Assembly (NCBI GenBank): GCA_030744435.1
Contig: JASLQO010000003.1
Coordinates: forward strand, 1-64,000
Direction of reading: 5' to 3'
DNA length: 64,000 nt
Source: JASLQO01 sp002327525
GTDB taxonomy: Bacteria; Pseudomonadota; Gammaproteobacteria; Pseudomonadales; Azotimanducaceae
The notes below the pieces were generated by a model that was not told where the DNA came from, searched no databases, and saw only the letters and a program-made list of their open reading frames with translations. Every line of letters starts with the position of its first letter. The stretch's first letter is position 1. The translations under genes and the position numbers were made by a program. Of this stretch, positions 6,461 to 15,313 are shown piece after piece.

Positions 6461-9193
6461 ATGGGCGGCTATATCTGTGTACTGAAAGAGATTGATGCGG
6501 ACAGCACTGCTCTTGTTGGCGGGAAAGGGGCGAATCTGGGTGAACTGACCCGGGCTAATCTGCCGGTTCCCGCTGCATTTTGTATCACTACGGAAGCCTA
6601 TCGACAGCATATCGAAGCGAATGCGCTGCGTGCGCCCATTCTCGGCGAGCTCAAAGGACTGAATTACAGCGACCCGGTCGAGATAGAAGTCCGTGCCAGG
6701 GCCATCAGAGAGATGATCGTTGCGGCTGATATCCCCGCGGAGATCGAGAAGGCGATCAGCACGGCACATGGGCAGCTCGAATCGCAATTGGGCAGCAATG
6801 TGATGGTCTCAGTCCGTTCTTCTGCAACCCTTGAAGATCTGCCAGGCGCATCGTTTGCCGGTCAGCATGATACCTATCTGAACATCCAGGGCTGCGACAA
6901 TGTGATCAGTCACATAAAGCGCTGCTGGGCGTCCGTGTGGACTAATCGTGCGATTTCGTACCGGCAGCAGCAGGGATTTATCCATGACGATGTGCTCCTG
7001 GCGGTGATCGTTCAGGAGATGTTCCCGTCTGATGTGGCCGGGGTCATGTTTACCGTCAATCCGGTCACCTCGAATCCCAGTGAGGTTTTTTTGAATGTCA
7101 GCTGGGGGCTGGGTGAGGCCATCGTCTCCGGTAAGGTCAACCCGGATCAGTACATCATTGACAAGGCTAGCGGAGCGATCAAAGACAGGATCATTCAGGA
7201 AAAACTGGTGATGACGACCGGTCGGACTGATGATCAGGGCAGCACAGAAGTGGAAGTGCCCGTCGAGCTACGCGCGGCAGAGACTCTGACGGATGCTCAG
7301 TTCAGGGAGCTATCTGAGATAGGGCTGCGTATTGAGGAACATTACGGATTTCCCCAGGACATCGAGTGGGGTTATTCGAATGGGCGGTTTGCAATCCTGC
7401 AGTCTCGCGAGGTCACCGCGGCGGACATCGACTTTCGCGAAGGTCTCGAAGCCTGGCAGACACCCGTTGCGATGGCCGAACTGACCGATGAACGATGGAC
7501 CTGGTCCCGTGCCTATTCCGATGAACTGCAGACAGGCCCCTCGACTCCTCTCATGTATTCTCTGGCGCAGCCACACAGAATTCGTACCAAGTTCCTTGCG
7601 CTCGAATACATGGGGATAACCGAGTTTGCCGGGTACAAGGCCGAGCAGTTCTGGGATATGCCGGTGTTTCGCTGGTACGGCGCACGAGCCTATTACAACA
7701 CCAGTCTGGAAAAGGAATGGATCCGCATGTTCATTCCACCCTTTGCGCGTGACGATATTGCTCTCTCACCCTTCCCCGAAGAGGAAAGAGAAGAGATCAG
7801 AAACATGCCATTCGATTGGATGCGATTCGTGCGGATATTGCTCAAGCTCGAGTGGAAGCATCCGACGAGATCGCTGCTTGGCAGCACTCATTACCTGTTT
7901 GACAACTTCGAGGACTGGATCCGTCACTCTGACGAAGTCCTGGACAACTTCGACCTGGAGTCGGCCTCGGTAACAGAAATCTTCCTCGCCATGCGACGGG
8001 CCAACGAAGGCAATGAACTGGAACCAAATGTTGCCATGCCTTTCAACGTGTTCCTTTACTGGCTGCCACATGGGCTGCAAAGATTGTGCGAGATGTGGTG
8101 TGACGATGAGAACGCCCAACTGTTCAGTCGTTTGGTGTCGGGACTGCAGACACCGACGGGTGAACAGAATATCGCCGTCTGGGAACTGTCGCGGCGGGTC
8201 AAGGCTTCGCCTGTCCTCACGAAACTCATGGAGAAGGATGATCCGCTGGATATTCTCCAATCGCTCGAGGAGTCGGAGGACGGGCGCAGCTTCAAAGCGA
8301 GCTTTGATGAATTTCTCGAACTGTTTGGCCATCGTGGTGCGGATGAACGGGATTCTTACCACTTTCGATGGCGGCAGAAACCGGAAAGAGTATTCCCGTC
8401 CATCAAGGCTCTGTTGTCGCAGGGCGATGAAGATTCACCGGCCTTGTTTGAGAAACGTCTTCACGAACGTATGCTCGATACCAAGAAGGAGTGCCTGAAG
8501 AACATTCGCCAACAACCCCTGGGTTCTCTGAAGGCTGCATTCTTCAAATGGTATCTTGAACTGGTTCAGGAGTACTTCTATTACCGGGACTGGGAACGTT
8601 TCCAGAATGACAAGAATGGCGTACGCCGAAGGCCCATGTTCTGCGCGATCGGCAGAAACTTCGTCGACCGCGGTCTGATGAAAAATGAGGAAGATATTTT
8701 CTTTCTCGGCATGGGCGAAATAATGGAAGTTGAGGCCGGTGAACTCACAGCCCGGGATCTGGAGATAAGGGTCAGAGCACGGCGCAGGGTGTATGACAAG
8801 TACAGCCATCGAGAACCACCGAAATATGTTCGTGGCTGGGAGACATTGGATGACCATCAGGTTACTGATGATGGCCAGGGTTTACGTGGTATTGCCGCCA
8901 GCAGTGGGGTTGTCACCGGTCGCGCGCGGGTCTGCCGAAACCTCGATCAGATTGGGCGGATCGAGAAAGGCGATATCCTGATCACAGTTGCGACCGATCC
9001 AGCCTGGACGACCGTTTTTTCGATTATCGGCGGCGTTATAGTCGAAGGCGGTGGGGTCGTATCGCATGCAGTCATGATATCGCGCGAATACGGCATCCCC
9101 TGTGTCTCGAGTATGGCTCAGGCCTGCGATCTAATCCCGGATGGACACATGATTACAGTCGATGGCGGTACCGGAACCGTGATGATGCACTGA
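6461..9193 (+). CDS. PEP-utilising phosphotransferase, rifampin phosphotransferase-like architecture
   Basis: This 910-residue protein has three parts. Residues 1-330 form an ATP-grasp PPDK/PPS nucleotide domain (LVGGKGANLGELTRA; RSSATLEDLPGASFAGQHDT; FTVNPVTSNPSEVFLNVSWG). A long central region covers about 330-790. The C-terminal swivelling His domain has GGVVSHAVMISREYGIPCV, with the phospho-accepting His at codon 869, and ends in TVDGGTGTVMM. The PEP/pyruvate TIM barrel of true PEP synthase is missing. The order ATP-grasp / substrate domain / His domain is that of rifampin phosphotransferases, which use ATP to phosphorylate a small molecule. The substrate here is unknown; being paired with the DUF7064-like gene suggests a metabolite, not necessarily an antibiotic. 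Confidence 0.75.
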   Translation: MGGYICVLKEIDADSTALVGGKGANLGELTRANLPVPAAFCITTEAYRQHIEANALRAPILGELKGLNYSDPVEIEVRARAIREMIVAADIPAEIEKAISTAHGQLESQLGSNVMVSVRSSATLEDLPGASFAGQHDTYLNIQGCDNVISHIKRCWASVWTNRAISYRQQQGFIHDDVLLAVIVQEMFPSDVAGVMFTVNPVTSNPSEVFLNVSWGLGEAIVSGKVNPDQYIIDKASGAIKDRIIQEKLVMTTGRTDDQGSTEVEVPVELRAAETLTDAQFRELSEIGLRIEEHYGFPQDIEWGYSNGRFAILQSREVTAADIDFREGLEAWQTPVAMAELTDERWTWSRAYSDELQTGPSTPLMYSLAQPHRIRTKFLALEYMGITEFAGYKAEQFWDMPVFRWYGARAYYNTSLEKEWIRMFIPPFARDDIALSPFPEEEREEIRNMPFDWMRFVRILLKLEWKHPTRSLLGSTHYLFDNFEDWIRHSDEVLDNFDLESASVTEIFLAMRRANEGNELEPNVAMPFNVFLYWLPHGLQRLCEMWCDDENAQLFSRLVSGLQTPTGEQNIAVWELSRRVKASPVLTKLMEKDDPLDILQSLEESEDGRSFKASFDEFLELFGHRGADERDSYHFRWRQKPERVFPSIKALLSQGDEDSPALFEKRLHERMLDTKKECLKNIRQQPLGSLKAAFFKWYLELVQEYFYYRDWERFQNDKNGVRRRPMFCAIGRNFVDRGLMKNEEDIFFLGMGEIMEVEAGELTARDLEIRVRARRRVYDKYSHREPPKYVRGWETLDDHQVTDDGQGLRGIAASSGVVTGRARVCRNLDQIGRIEKGDILITVATDPAWTTVFSIIGGVIVEGGGVVSHAVMISREYGIPCVSSMAQACDLIPDGHMITVDGGTGTVMMH

Positions 9194-9233
9194 GAAGGTG
9201 TCGGAAAAGCGAAGAACGCGATGGTCCGGCCAT

Positions 9234-9722
9234 CTATGCTCTGGTCGGGAAAGTGCCCGGAAAGTCGCTGCTGGTCTCTCTTTCTGGCCACAGGAACTGC
9301 AACGTGCATCGGGAGATCAGCCAGCGTCCGTCGACCTTGCGGTACTCCTCGTCGTAGACACCCAGGTAGATAAGCGGGTTCTCATCGGCAGCCTTTTCCG
9401 TCATGGGTTCGTAGAGGTAAGAACGCCCTGTGGCGGTATCGGGGCCGGTGAGTTCCACCAGGTGATTACAGGTGCCGTGCATGGCGAAGAAAGGCTGCAT
9501 GTCGTCCTCTACCGCGTGGTAGTTCTTGCGAATGGTCTCCCGTCCCTCCCAGTTACCATAGTGGGCGAATTCGCACACCGCATCTTCCGTGAAGATGTTG
9601 GCCAGGTCGTCTATGCGGGCAGTGTCCATCAGGTGCGAGTAGAGCAGTTTCGTATGTCTGATCGCCTCGATCTCCAGCAGTTCTCGTAGTTTGCTGATCT
9701 CGTCGTCGGTTAGTTCGGCCAT
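9234..9722 (-). CDS. NTF2-like (SnoaL_4 type) protein
   Basis: This 162-residue protein belongs to the nuclear-transport-factor-2-like superfamily, small alpha+beta cone domains that act as dehydratases, isomerases or dioxygenase beta subunits. Visible segments are RHTKLLYSHLMDTARIDDLA (first helices), FTEDAVCEFAHYGNWEGRET, MHGTCNHLVELTGPDTATGR and the closing strand RKVDGRWLISRCTLQFLW. The start ATG 9722 is preceded by GGAG; longer frames to 9779 lack a site. It converges on the PEP-utilising gene and stands alone. The catalytic role cannot be deduced. Confidence 0.7.
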   Translation of the reverse strand: MAELTDDEISKLRELLEIEAIRHTKLLYSHLMDTARIDDLANIFTEDAVCEFAHYGNWEGRETIRKNYHAVEDDMQPFFAMHGTCNHLVELTGPDTATGRSYLYEPMTEKAADENPLIYLGVYDEEYRKVDGRWLISRCTLQFLWPERETSSDFPGTFPTRA

Positions 9723-9879
9723 GATTTCTCCGGGATTGTTAGATCTTAAACGGCAAATGCAGCATCCATCGGCTTGCACCTGTCCAGTCCTCGTCTGGCG
9801 ACCGGTAAAAAATGGCCCTACCGGCCGGACAATGCTAGCACGCTAGTCGAAGTGTACTGAGAACTCCAGCCCCAGCCCG

Positions 9880-9902
9880 TAAGTGTACCTGTCCCCTTTT
9901 CG
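9880..9902 (-). repeat. Short dispersed repeat, copy 3
   Basis: AAGTGTACCTGTCCCCTTTT is the inverse-orientation form of the repeat at 3649-3704 with one change (CCTG for CCCG). It ends a few bases from the MATE exporter stop codon at 9904. It is not paired with a second arm here. A shorter fragment AAGTGTACTGAG lies about 35 bp to the left. Confidence 0.6.
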
Positions 9903-9903
9903 C

Positions 9904-11280
9904 TCAGCGTTGTTGTGCAGGCTTTAACCATGCGCTTCCTCGCGTGCGCCAGGTCATCAGCCCCGCCATGATGACGTAGTTGATCACCAGGGCACCCCAC
10001 GCGGCAGTGACCCCGAAGCGCGGTGCTACGACTAGCGTCACCGGGACGAATATCAGCCACGGACACAACAGGCTGATGACCGCCGGATAGGTGACGTCAC
10101 CCGCGCCACGCAACGCACCTATCATGACGCTCATCTGCATATCGAAGGAAACCACGAGCGCGACCATCATCAACAACGGACGTGCATAGGGCCTCAGGCG
10201 CTCGAATTCACCAGCCTCGACAAACACTGCCATGATCTGCTCGGGGGCAAGAAGATAGACGAGTACGGCGGCGGCCATTGCGCCATAGCCGAGGTGCAGG
10301 ACGCGCCGAACGACTCGGCGCGCTTCATCAGGCGTTCCCGCACCAATGCACTGACCGACAAGAGTGGTAGCGCTCACGCTGAATCCGACACCCACCATGA
10401 AGCCGATGCTCCATGCGTGCCAGGCTACATTGCTGGCGGCCAGTTGCGCTTCGCCCAGACGACCGATGACGGCAGTGAACACGGTGAGACTGGCCACCTC
10501 GAGAAACAGCTGCCCACCGATGGGAAGACTAAGGCGAAGTAGCGTAACGAAGATTTTTGGCCGCCAACGCCAGGTCTTCATGAGCGCGTATCGATTGCGT
10601 AGTGCGGGCATGCCCCAAAGGGTTCCGCACAAGGCCAGGCCCACGACCCACTGTGCAACGCTCGTGCCAATCGCGGCGCCGGTGGTTCCCAACTCAGGCG
10701 CACCGAATTTCCCGAAAATAAGCACGTAGTTCAAACCGCAGTTGAGCACGAGTTGGACCACAGCGGAGGCCATGAGCACCTGGGTGCGGCCGATACCTCG
10801 ATAGAAGTTGCTGGCGGCGGCAATCACCGCAAAGCCGAAGCCACCGAGCAACCGCATGTGCATGTAATCGATGCCGAGCGCCTGTACCCCCGGTGTGGCA
10901 CCGGCCCATCGAAATAAAATCGGCACGATCCACCAGGTTGCAACCAGAGCCAGTGCCGAGAGAACGGCGAGATACAGACCCTGCCATAGTGCAACACCAG
11001 CCGCTCGTTGATCACCAGCACCGATGGCCTGTGCGACCAGGGTGTTCACAGCATTGAACATGCCGGAAAAGAAGGCGAACACAGGCAAGCTGACCATGGC
11101 TGCGAGACCCACCGCGGCGAGCGCGCGCACGCCGAGCTGACCCACCATGATCACGTCGATCACGCCCATCAACGTGACCGTGAGTTGATTGATGATTACC
11201 GGGCCGGCTATCGATGCGATGCGGCGGTAGCTAATGTCGATCGGTGGCGAGGTGAGGCCGGTCACACGTGCCGCTGCCAT
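9904..11280 (-). CDS. MATE-family multidrug efflux transporter
   Basis: This 458-residue polytopic membrane protein has about 12 hydrophobic segments. The first repeat begins RRIASIAGPVIINQLTVTLMG, followed by DVIMVGQLGVRALAAVGLA and NTLVAQAIGAGDQ, all typical of NorM/DinF-type MATE exporters. The second half repeats the pattern with SATTLVGQCIGAGTPDEARR. The family exports cationic or amphipathic compounds by H+ or Na+ antiport. The gene is monocistronic on the minus strand; a short dispersed repeat sits at its end. Substrate unknown. Confidence 0.88.
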   Translation of the reverse strand: MAAARVTGLTSPPIDISYRRIASIAGPVIINQLTVTLMGVIDVIMVGQLGVRALAAVGLAAMVSLPVFAFFSGMFNAVNTLVAQAIGAGDQRAAGVALWQGLYLAVLSALALVATWWIVPILFRWAGATPGVQALGIDYMHMRLLGGFGFAVIAAASNFYRGIGRTQVLMASAVVQLVLNCGLNYVLIFGKFGAPELGTTGAAIGTSVAQWVVGLALCGTLWGMPALRNRYALMKTWRWRPKIFVTLLRLSLPIGGQLFLEVASLTVFTAVIGRLGEAQLAASNVAWHAWSIGFMVGVGFSVSATTLVGQCIGAGTPDEARRVVRRVLHLGYGAMAAAVLVYLLAPEQIMAVFVEAGEFERLRPYARPLLMMVALVVSFDMQMSVMIGALRGAGDVTYPAVISLLCPWLIFVPVTLVVAPRFGVTAAWGALVINYVIMAGLMTWRTRGSAWLKPAQQR

Positions 11281-11446
11281 GCTGGAGAACAGCTGAGCAT
11301 TCGATACCTAATCAGAAGTTTCCTGGTTTCAAACGAGATGGGTCTCAAGCCGCATCCTATACTGAGGTGAACGCCTGATCTGTGAAAGTGTTTTCTGTAC
11401 TTTTCGACCTCCGCAGGCACATGATGGAGAATCGCTGCCGGTCATG

Positions 11447-11576
11447 CTACGGCGAGCATCCGGAAGAAATCGGCCCGGCGCGGGAACGCGCTTTCACATC
11501 CGGCGAACCCACCCTGGTCAACGTCGTAGTCGGGCAGGACATCGGAACCGGCATGAAGCGCAGTACCTGCGTGTAG
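11447..11576 (+). pseudogene. C-terminal fragment of a ThDP-dependent enzyme
   Basis: A short open frame contains YGEHPEEIGPARERAFTSGE followed by PTLVNVVVGQDIG. This pattern (xEEIGPALxRAFxSGxPxLVNVxV) is the conserved last 40 residues of acetolactate-synthase-type thiamine diphosphate enzymes (acetolactate synthase, benzoylformate or oxalyl-CoA decarboxylases). The rest of the 550-residue enzyme is absent, and upstream sequence to 11281 is not recognisable. I treat it as the stump of a deleted gene; the flanks 11281-11446 and 11577-11635 hold nothing else I can support. Confidence 0.45.
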
Positions 11577-11635
11577 GGCACCTCGTAGGATCTGCCGGGC
11601 TCTTCGCTACGAGCAGCTCCTTACTGTCTGGCCCC

Positions 11636-13132
11636 CTATTCCTGTCTGTTCTGCCGTATCGGTAGGTGTCTCCCGGGCGCGATGGCACCAGGCTCATTGG
11701 ATACATCCGACGCGAACGGAACCTCCTCACTGTCGATGGTGCGCGCTGGTACGAACACGGCCCGCGCATCCTGTGTACGTACTTGCTCCAACCAGATTAC
11801 GCCGTCGAACGGAAAACTGTTGCCTCGCGTGCCCAACATGTCGGGATCACCATCGCGATCGAGATCGCGTGCCCACCACATGTCGTACATGCCACGTTTG
11901 CGACGTACCAGATCGTGCCGCATCCATTCCTTGTCTGGGGTATCCCCGGGGTTCTCAAACCATGCGATTCGACCGAGCTGATCCCCCGGGCCGATATCCT
12001 TTGCATCGATGTCGCGACGCCCCAGGCTGTAGCTGCCCGTAAAGGCATCGAGGTCGCCATCGCTATCGATATCGACGAGTCGAACACTCGTGATGAGGTC
12101 CGGCACCAAGGTGCCTATCTCGAACAGCTCCCAGGGTGAGTCTATTTCGGGCGGCTGTCTCAGCCAGATGAGGGGGCCCAGACGCGGAGTCGCTTCGACA
12201 ATGTCCACACGACCGTCAGCGTCGATGTCCGCATAATCCATGTTGAAACCCTGTATCCCCGGATCGTCACCGGCAATATCGATGGCATGCTCCCGAAATC
12301 TCATGCCGCCCAGGTTTTCCAGCCACACTATGCGTTGCTCCACGCGAAAGCCGGCGACGATGTCCGGATCGCCGTCGCTGTCCAGGTCCACGGGTTCACA
12401 GTTTATGGGTACAAGTCCTTTCGCCAGAACCTGCTCGCGCCATAGCGCTCCGTCCAACGGCTCCTCCGGCAGTATGAAAAGAGACACATTACGTGGTACA
12501 GCGACCTTCTCACCGTCGATCCCCGCATTTTGCGCACCCTTGTTTGCGGCGACAATCTCGGGTCGAGCGTCATCGTCAAAATCTTCGAAGTAAACGCGGA
12601 TGAATGATCCCCTCCCCGAGGTGATGGGAGGGATCGTACGCGGCCATGCGGCGTTGCGAGCATTCTTGCCAGGATTCTTGAAGTAGACGAGGTGTGCGAG
12701 TTCGGCGGCCACCACGATATCCGGATGACCATCGCCGTCTGCATCAGCAATGGCGACGTCCTCCGCGCCAGCAACCTCCGCCCCCGAGGCCAGTGTAGAC
12801 AGCTCCCACCTGTGCGGATCATCCGTGCCCCAGGCGATACGTACGAGGCCGGCAGGGGTGCCGTCATAGACGACATCGGCCTCATGGACGGACACGATAT
12901 CTTCGAAACCATCGCCATCCAGGTCGGCTATCTCGAGCCCATCACTCCCAGACAGGCTCGCCACCCCGCCAACGTCGGGGTCGTCAATGACATGCTCTTG
13001 CCATGAAATGTGCTGACCAGCCTGTGTCGAAGCCGGCATGATCAATGACGACTCCCGGGTTTCGGCAACGCACGGTATGGCGGGCACAAGCAGCGCCCCC
13101 ACTAAAACGCCAATTCCTACGCGATGGCCCAT
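11636..13132 (-). CDS. Secreted FG-GAP/VCBS-repeat protein
   Basis: This 498-residue protein has an N-terminal signal peptide (VGIGVLVGALLVPAIPCVAE). It is built of at least six beta-propeller-like repeats, each with a calcium-type loop such as DLDGDGFEDI, DADGDGHPDI, DSDGDPDI, DIDADGRVDI, DIDSDGDLDA and DLDRDGDPDM, followed by WLENLGG- or WFENPGD-like strands. Such integrin-like propellers are exported and bind surfaces, polysaccharides or partner proteins. No catalytic residues are apparent. It is monocistronic, with no neighbour suggesting a partner. Confidence 0.8.
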   Translation of the reverse strand: MGHRVGIGVLVGALLVPAIPCVAETRESSLIMPASTQAGQHISWQEHVIDDPDVGGVASLSGSDGLEIADLDGDGFEDIVSVHEADVVYDGTPAGLVRIAWGTDDPHRWELSTLASGAEVAGAEDVAIADADGDGHPDIVVAAELAHLVYFKNPGKNARNAAWPRTIPPITSGRGSFIRVYFEDFDDDARPEIVAANKGAQNAGIDGEKVAVPRNVSLFILPEEPLDGALWREQVLAKGLVPINCEPVDLDSDGDPDIVAGFRVEQRIVWLENLGGMRFREHAIDIAGDDPGIQGFNMDYADIDADGRVDIVEATPRLGPLIWLRQPPEIDSPWELFEIGTLVPDLITSVRLVDIDSDGDLDAFTGSYSLGRRDIDAKDIGPGDQLGRIAWFENPGDTPDKEWMRHDLVRRKRGMYDMWWARDLDRDGDPDMLGTRGNSFPFDGVIWLEQVRTQDARAVFVPARTIDSEEVPFASDVSNEPGAIAPGRHLPIRQNRQE

Positions 13133-13167
13133 GCTGTGAGTTATCCTCTGATGTGCTGAATCAACAG

Positions 13168-13180
13168 AAAGTGTACCTGA
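13168..13180 (-). repeat. Short dispersed repeat, partial copy 4
   Basis: AAAGTGTACCTGA is the GTACACTTT half of the dispersed repeat, truncated after ACCTGA. It lies 36 bp upstream of the FG-GAP gene start. Copies 3 and 4 thus bracket the MATE exporter / FG-GAP segment in the way copies 1 and 2 bracket the acyl-CoA dehydrogenase. Confidence 0.4.
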
Positions 13181-13434
13181 CCATATCGGACACCGTTTCC
13201 TCCCTCTCTAGATCGACCTGTTTCACAGGATGGGTCGCCACGACGGAGCCGTGACCCAAGCAAAGGCTGATCGCGTTCAACCCCACCCATGCTCAGGCGA
13301 ATGCCTACCTGGCCAATTGGTTACCTGGCTGATGCCGATACCGGGGCGCGGGCAATCAATACTAGCCAACACAGAGCGCATCAAACAAAAGAACATCGAG
13401 AAACGTCGCTTGCAGTATCAACGATGTGCCGCGT
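13181..13434. other. Gene-free segment before the amtB cassette
   Basis: No intact gene is visible between the FG-GAP gene upstream region and the left inverted repeat. One plus-strand frame around 13270-13331 reads FNPTHAQANAYLANWLPG and stops, which resembles a single TPR motif and may be a residue of a deleted TPR protein. I see no promoter, RNA gene or hairpin that I would defend. Confidence 0.3.
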
Positions 13435-13496
13435 AACATGAAAACGACGACCAAAATACCCGCTTAACCTGAAGTCAGATTTGTCTCATTTGTTTG
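13435..13496 (+). repeat. Left 62-bp inverted repeat of the amtB cassette
   Basis: The repeat begins AACATGAAAACGACGACC and ends CTCATTTGTTTG. Aligned with the reverse complement of 15418-15479 it has three substitutions and no gaps, and the similarity stops abruptly on both sides. Its inner end supplies the TTGTTT hexamer of the putative amtB promoter. Confidence 0.9.
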
Positions 13497-13517
13497 GAAA
13501 TGGACATGACCTATGAT
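13490..13517 (+). promoter_or_regulatory. Putative sigma-70-type promoter of amtB, -35 inside the repeat
   Basis: TTGTTT (13490-13495) and TATGAT (13512-13517) are separated by 16 nt, about 50 bp before the amtB start codon. The -35 hexamer belongs to the inverted repeat and the -10 to cassette DNA. No sigma-54 (TGGCAC-N5-TTGC) element of the kind that drives many glnK-amtB operons was seen. Prediction from sequence only. Confidence 0.4.
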
Positions 13518-13567
13518 GGTTGGGTAATTTTTGTGGTTCACAGTCTCAAACAGATGGGGGAGATGAT

Positions 13568-14860
13568 ATGCGAACATTTTGTCGAACGGTTGCATCGATT
13601 GTTGCGCTTGCCGTTCTCATTTTGCCGACTTTTGCTTTTGCCCAAGAAGGCCTTGATACGGGAAATACCTCCTGGATTATGACATCCACGGCGTTGGTAT
13701 TGTTCATGACACTACCTGGCCTAGCCCTTTTTTATGGTGGATTGGTTAGATCTCAGAATGTCGTTTCAGTATTAATGCATGTAATTTTTATTGCATGTAT
13801 GGCCTCGGTTGTCTGGCTTATAGCTGGATACGGTTTAGCATTTGGCGATGGCGGAGCGATGAACGCTTACGTTGGTGGGCTTGGTAAAGCTTTCCTTAGT
13901 GGCGTTGGTGAGAGTGCCATGTCGGGAGACATACCCGAGAGCGTATTCTTTATGTTCCAACTTACATTTGCCGTAATAACTCCTGCACTTATAGTTGGCG
14001 CCTATGTCGAAAGAATAAAATTTTCGGCAGTTATTGTATTCACCCTCCTATGGCTGTTGGTTGTTTACTCGCCCGTAACCCATTGGGTATGGGGTGGTGG
14101 ATGGCTAGGCGAAATGGGTGTTATGGACTTTGCTGGTGGTTTAGTTGTTCATGCCACCGCAGGTGTTTCAGCATTGGTAATTGCAATAATGCTGGGCGTA
14201 CGCAAGGGATTCCCGGGGGATTTGAAAGGTCCGCACAGTCCGGGTCTGGCCATGATGGGTGCCTGCATGCTTTGGGTAGGCTGGTTTGGTTTCAATGCAG
14301 GAAGTGCACTTGCAGCTAATGGTGATGCTGGAATGGCAATGTTAGTAACTCAAATTTCAGCTGCTACTGCCTCCATGGTTTGGATGGGAATTGAGTGGGT
14401 CCGATTTGGTAAGCCAAGTCTTGTAGGTCTCGTCACAGGAACAATTGCTGGTCTAGCAACAGTGACTCCCGCATCGGGCTTTATTGGCCCGGTCGGCGGT
14501 CTAATTTGTGGTGTTGCTGCAGGTTTTCTTTGCTACTACATCACTCAATATGTGAAGCAAACACTTAAAATTGACGATTCTCTTGATGTATTCGCAGTTC
14601 ACGCAGTTGGCGGAATATTGGGAACGATCATGGTCTCTTTCCTAGCTCTTGAATTCTTCCAAGGGCAAGGTGTGGATTCGTGGACCTCCCAGCTTGTTGT
14701 ACAAGCAATCGGCGTCGTAGCGGTTGTAATTTGGTCAGCGATAGCCAGCTTTGTAATTATGAAGATTGTTCAAGCAACCGTTGGTATGAGAGTTTCTGAA
14801 GAAGACGAAGATGAAGGCCTCGACATCACATCGCATGGAGAGCGAGGATATGACCTCTAA
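13568..14860 (+). CDS. amtB: Ammonium transporter AmtB
   Basis: This 430-residue inner-membrane channel for ammonium works as a trimer. The start ATG 13568 follows GGGGGAGATGAT and gives a cleavable signal (ASIVALAVLILPTFAFAQEG) as in other AmtB precursors; the upstream in-frame ATG 13520 would bury it. Conserved parts include GGLVRSQNVVSVLMH, MDFAGGLVVHATAGVSALV with pore His at codon 195, and VFAVHAVGGILGTIM with the twin pore His at codon 345. The C-terminal tail ends in TSHGERGYDL, the region that contacts PII. glnK follows 39 bp downstream. Codon use is AT-richer than in neighbouring genes, consistent with transfer. Confidence 0.95.
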   Translation: MRTFCRTVASIVALAVLILPTFAFAQEGLDTGNTSWIMTSTALVLFMTLPGLALFYGGLVRSQNVVSVLMHVIFIACMASVVWLIAGYGLAFGDGGAMNAYVGGLGKAFLSGVGESAMSGDIPESVFFMFQLTFAVITPALIVGAYVERIKFSAVIVFTLLWLLVVYSPVTHWVWGGGWLGEMGVMDFAGGLVVHATAGVSALVIAIMLGVRKGFPGDLKGPHSPGLAMMGACMLWVGWFGFNAGSALAANGDAGMAMLVTQISAATASMVWMGIEWVRFGKPSLVGLVTGTIAGLATVTPASGFIGPVGGLICGVAAGFLCYYITQYVKQTLKIDDSLDVFAVHAVGGILGTIMVSFLALEFFQGQGVDSWTSQLVVQAIGVVAVVIWSAIASFVIMKIVQATVGMRVSEEDEDEGLDITSHGERGYDL

Positions 14861-14899
14861 TCAAAAACCCTACGAAATAATTGAAGGGAGGGTAGCTCA

Positions 14900-15238
14900 G
14901 TGAAACTAGTAATGGCCGTCATCAAACCCCACAAACTGGATGATGTGCGTGAAGCACTGACTTTTGCTGGTTTTCAGGGCATGACAGTAAGCGAAGTAAA
15001 AGGATTCGGTCGCCAGAAAGGGCACACCGAAATTTACCGCGGAGCCGAGTATGCCGTCGATTTTGTGCCAAAAGTAAAAGTGGAAGTGGTAGTGACTGAC
15101 GACATGGCTGACACTGCAATTGAGACGATACGAAATGCAGCTCAGTCAGGGCAAATCGGAGATGGAAAGATTTTTGTCTATGACTTGTCCCAAGCAGTTC
15201 GCATACGAACGGGAGAATCGGGGCCCGGGGCCCTATAG
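14900..15238 (+). CDS. glnK: PII nitrogen regulatory protein (GlnK/GlnB)
   Basis: This 112-residue trimeric signal protein reads 2-oxoglutarate and ATP/ADP and plugs AmtB when nitrogen is plentiful. It starts at GTG 14900 after GAAGGGAGGGTAG. The T-loop reads GRQKGHTEIYRGAEYAVDFV, with the uridylylation Tyr at position 51. The B-loop VVVTDDMADTAIETI and the C-terminal GDGKIFVYDLSQAVRIRTGE are canonical. The amtB-glnK order is reversed from the common glnK-amtB arrangement. Which host uridylyltransferase would modify it cannot be seen here. Confidence 0.93.
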   Translation: MKLVMAVIKPHKLDDVREALTFAGFQGMTVSEVKGFGRQKGHTEIYRGAEYAVDFVPKVKVEVVVTDDMADTAIETIRNAAQSGQIGDGKIFVYDLSQAVRIRTGESGPGAL

Positions 15239-15244
15239 TAATCA

Positions 15245-15271
15245 GGGACGCCGTTTTCACGGCGGTGTCCC
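15245..15271 (+). terminator. Hairpin after glnK, possible terminator
   Basis: GGGACGCC (15245-15252) can pair with GGTGTCCC (15264-15271), including one G-T pair, seven bases after the glnK stop. The following sequence TTCTCTCC is pyrimidine-rich but not a strong T-run, so termination may be partial. Confidence 0.45.
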
Positions 15272-15313
15272 TTCTCTCCGCACTACTATGCAGTCCAGAA
15301 AGAGCCAGCAAGT

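Noticed and set aside
13233..13434. A 68-codon plus-strand frame upstream of the amtB cassette
   Set aside because: No start site or recognised domain; only a single TPR-like stretch in another frame.
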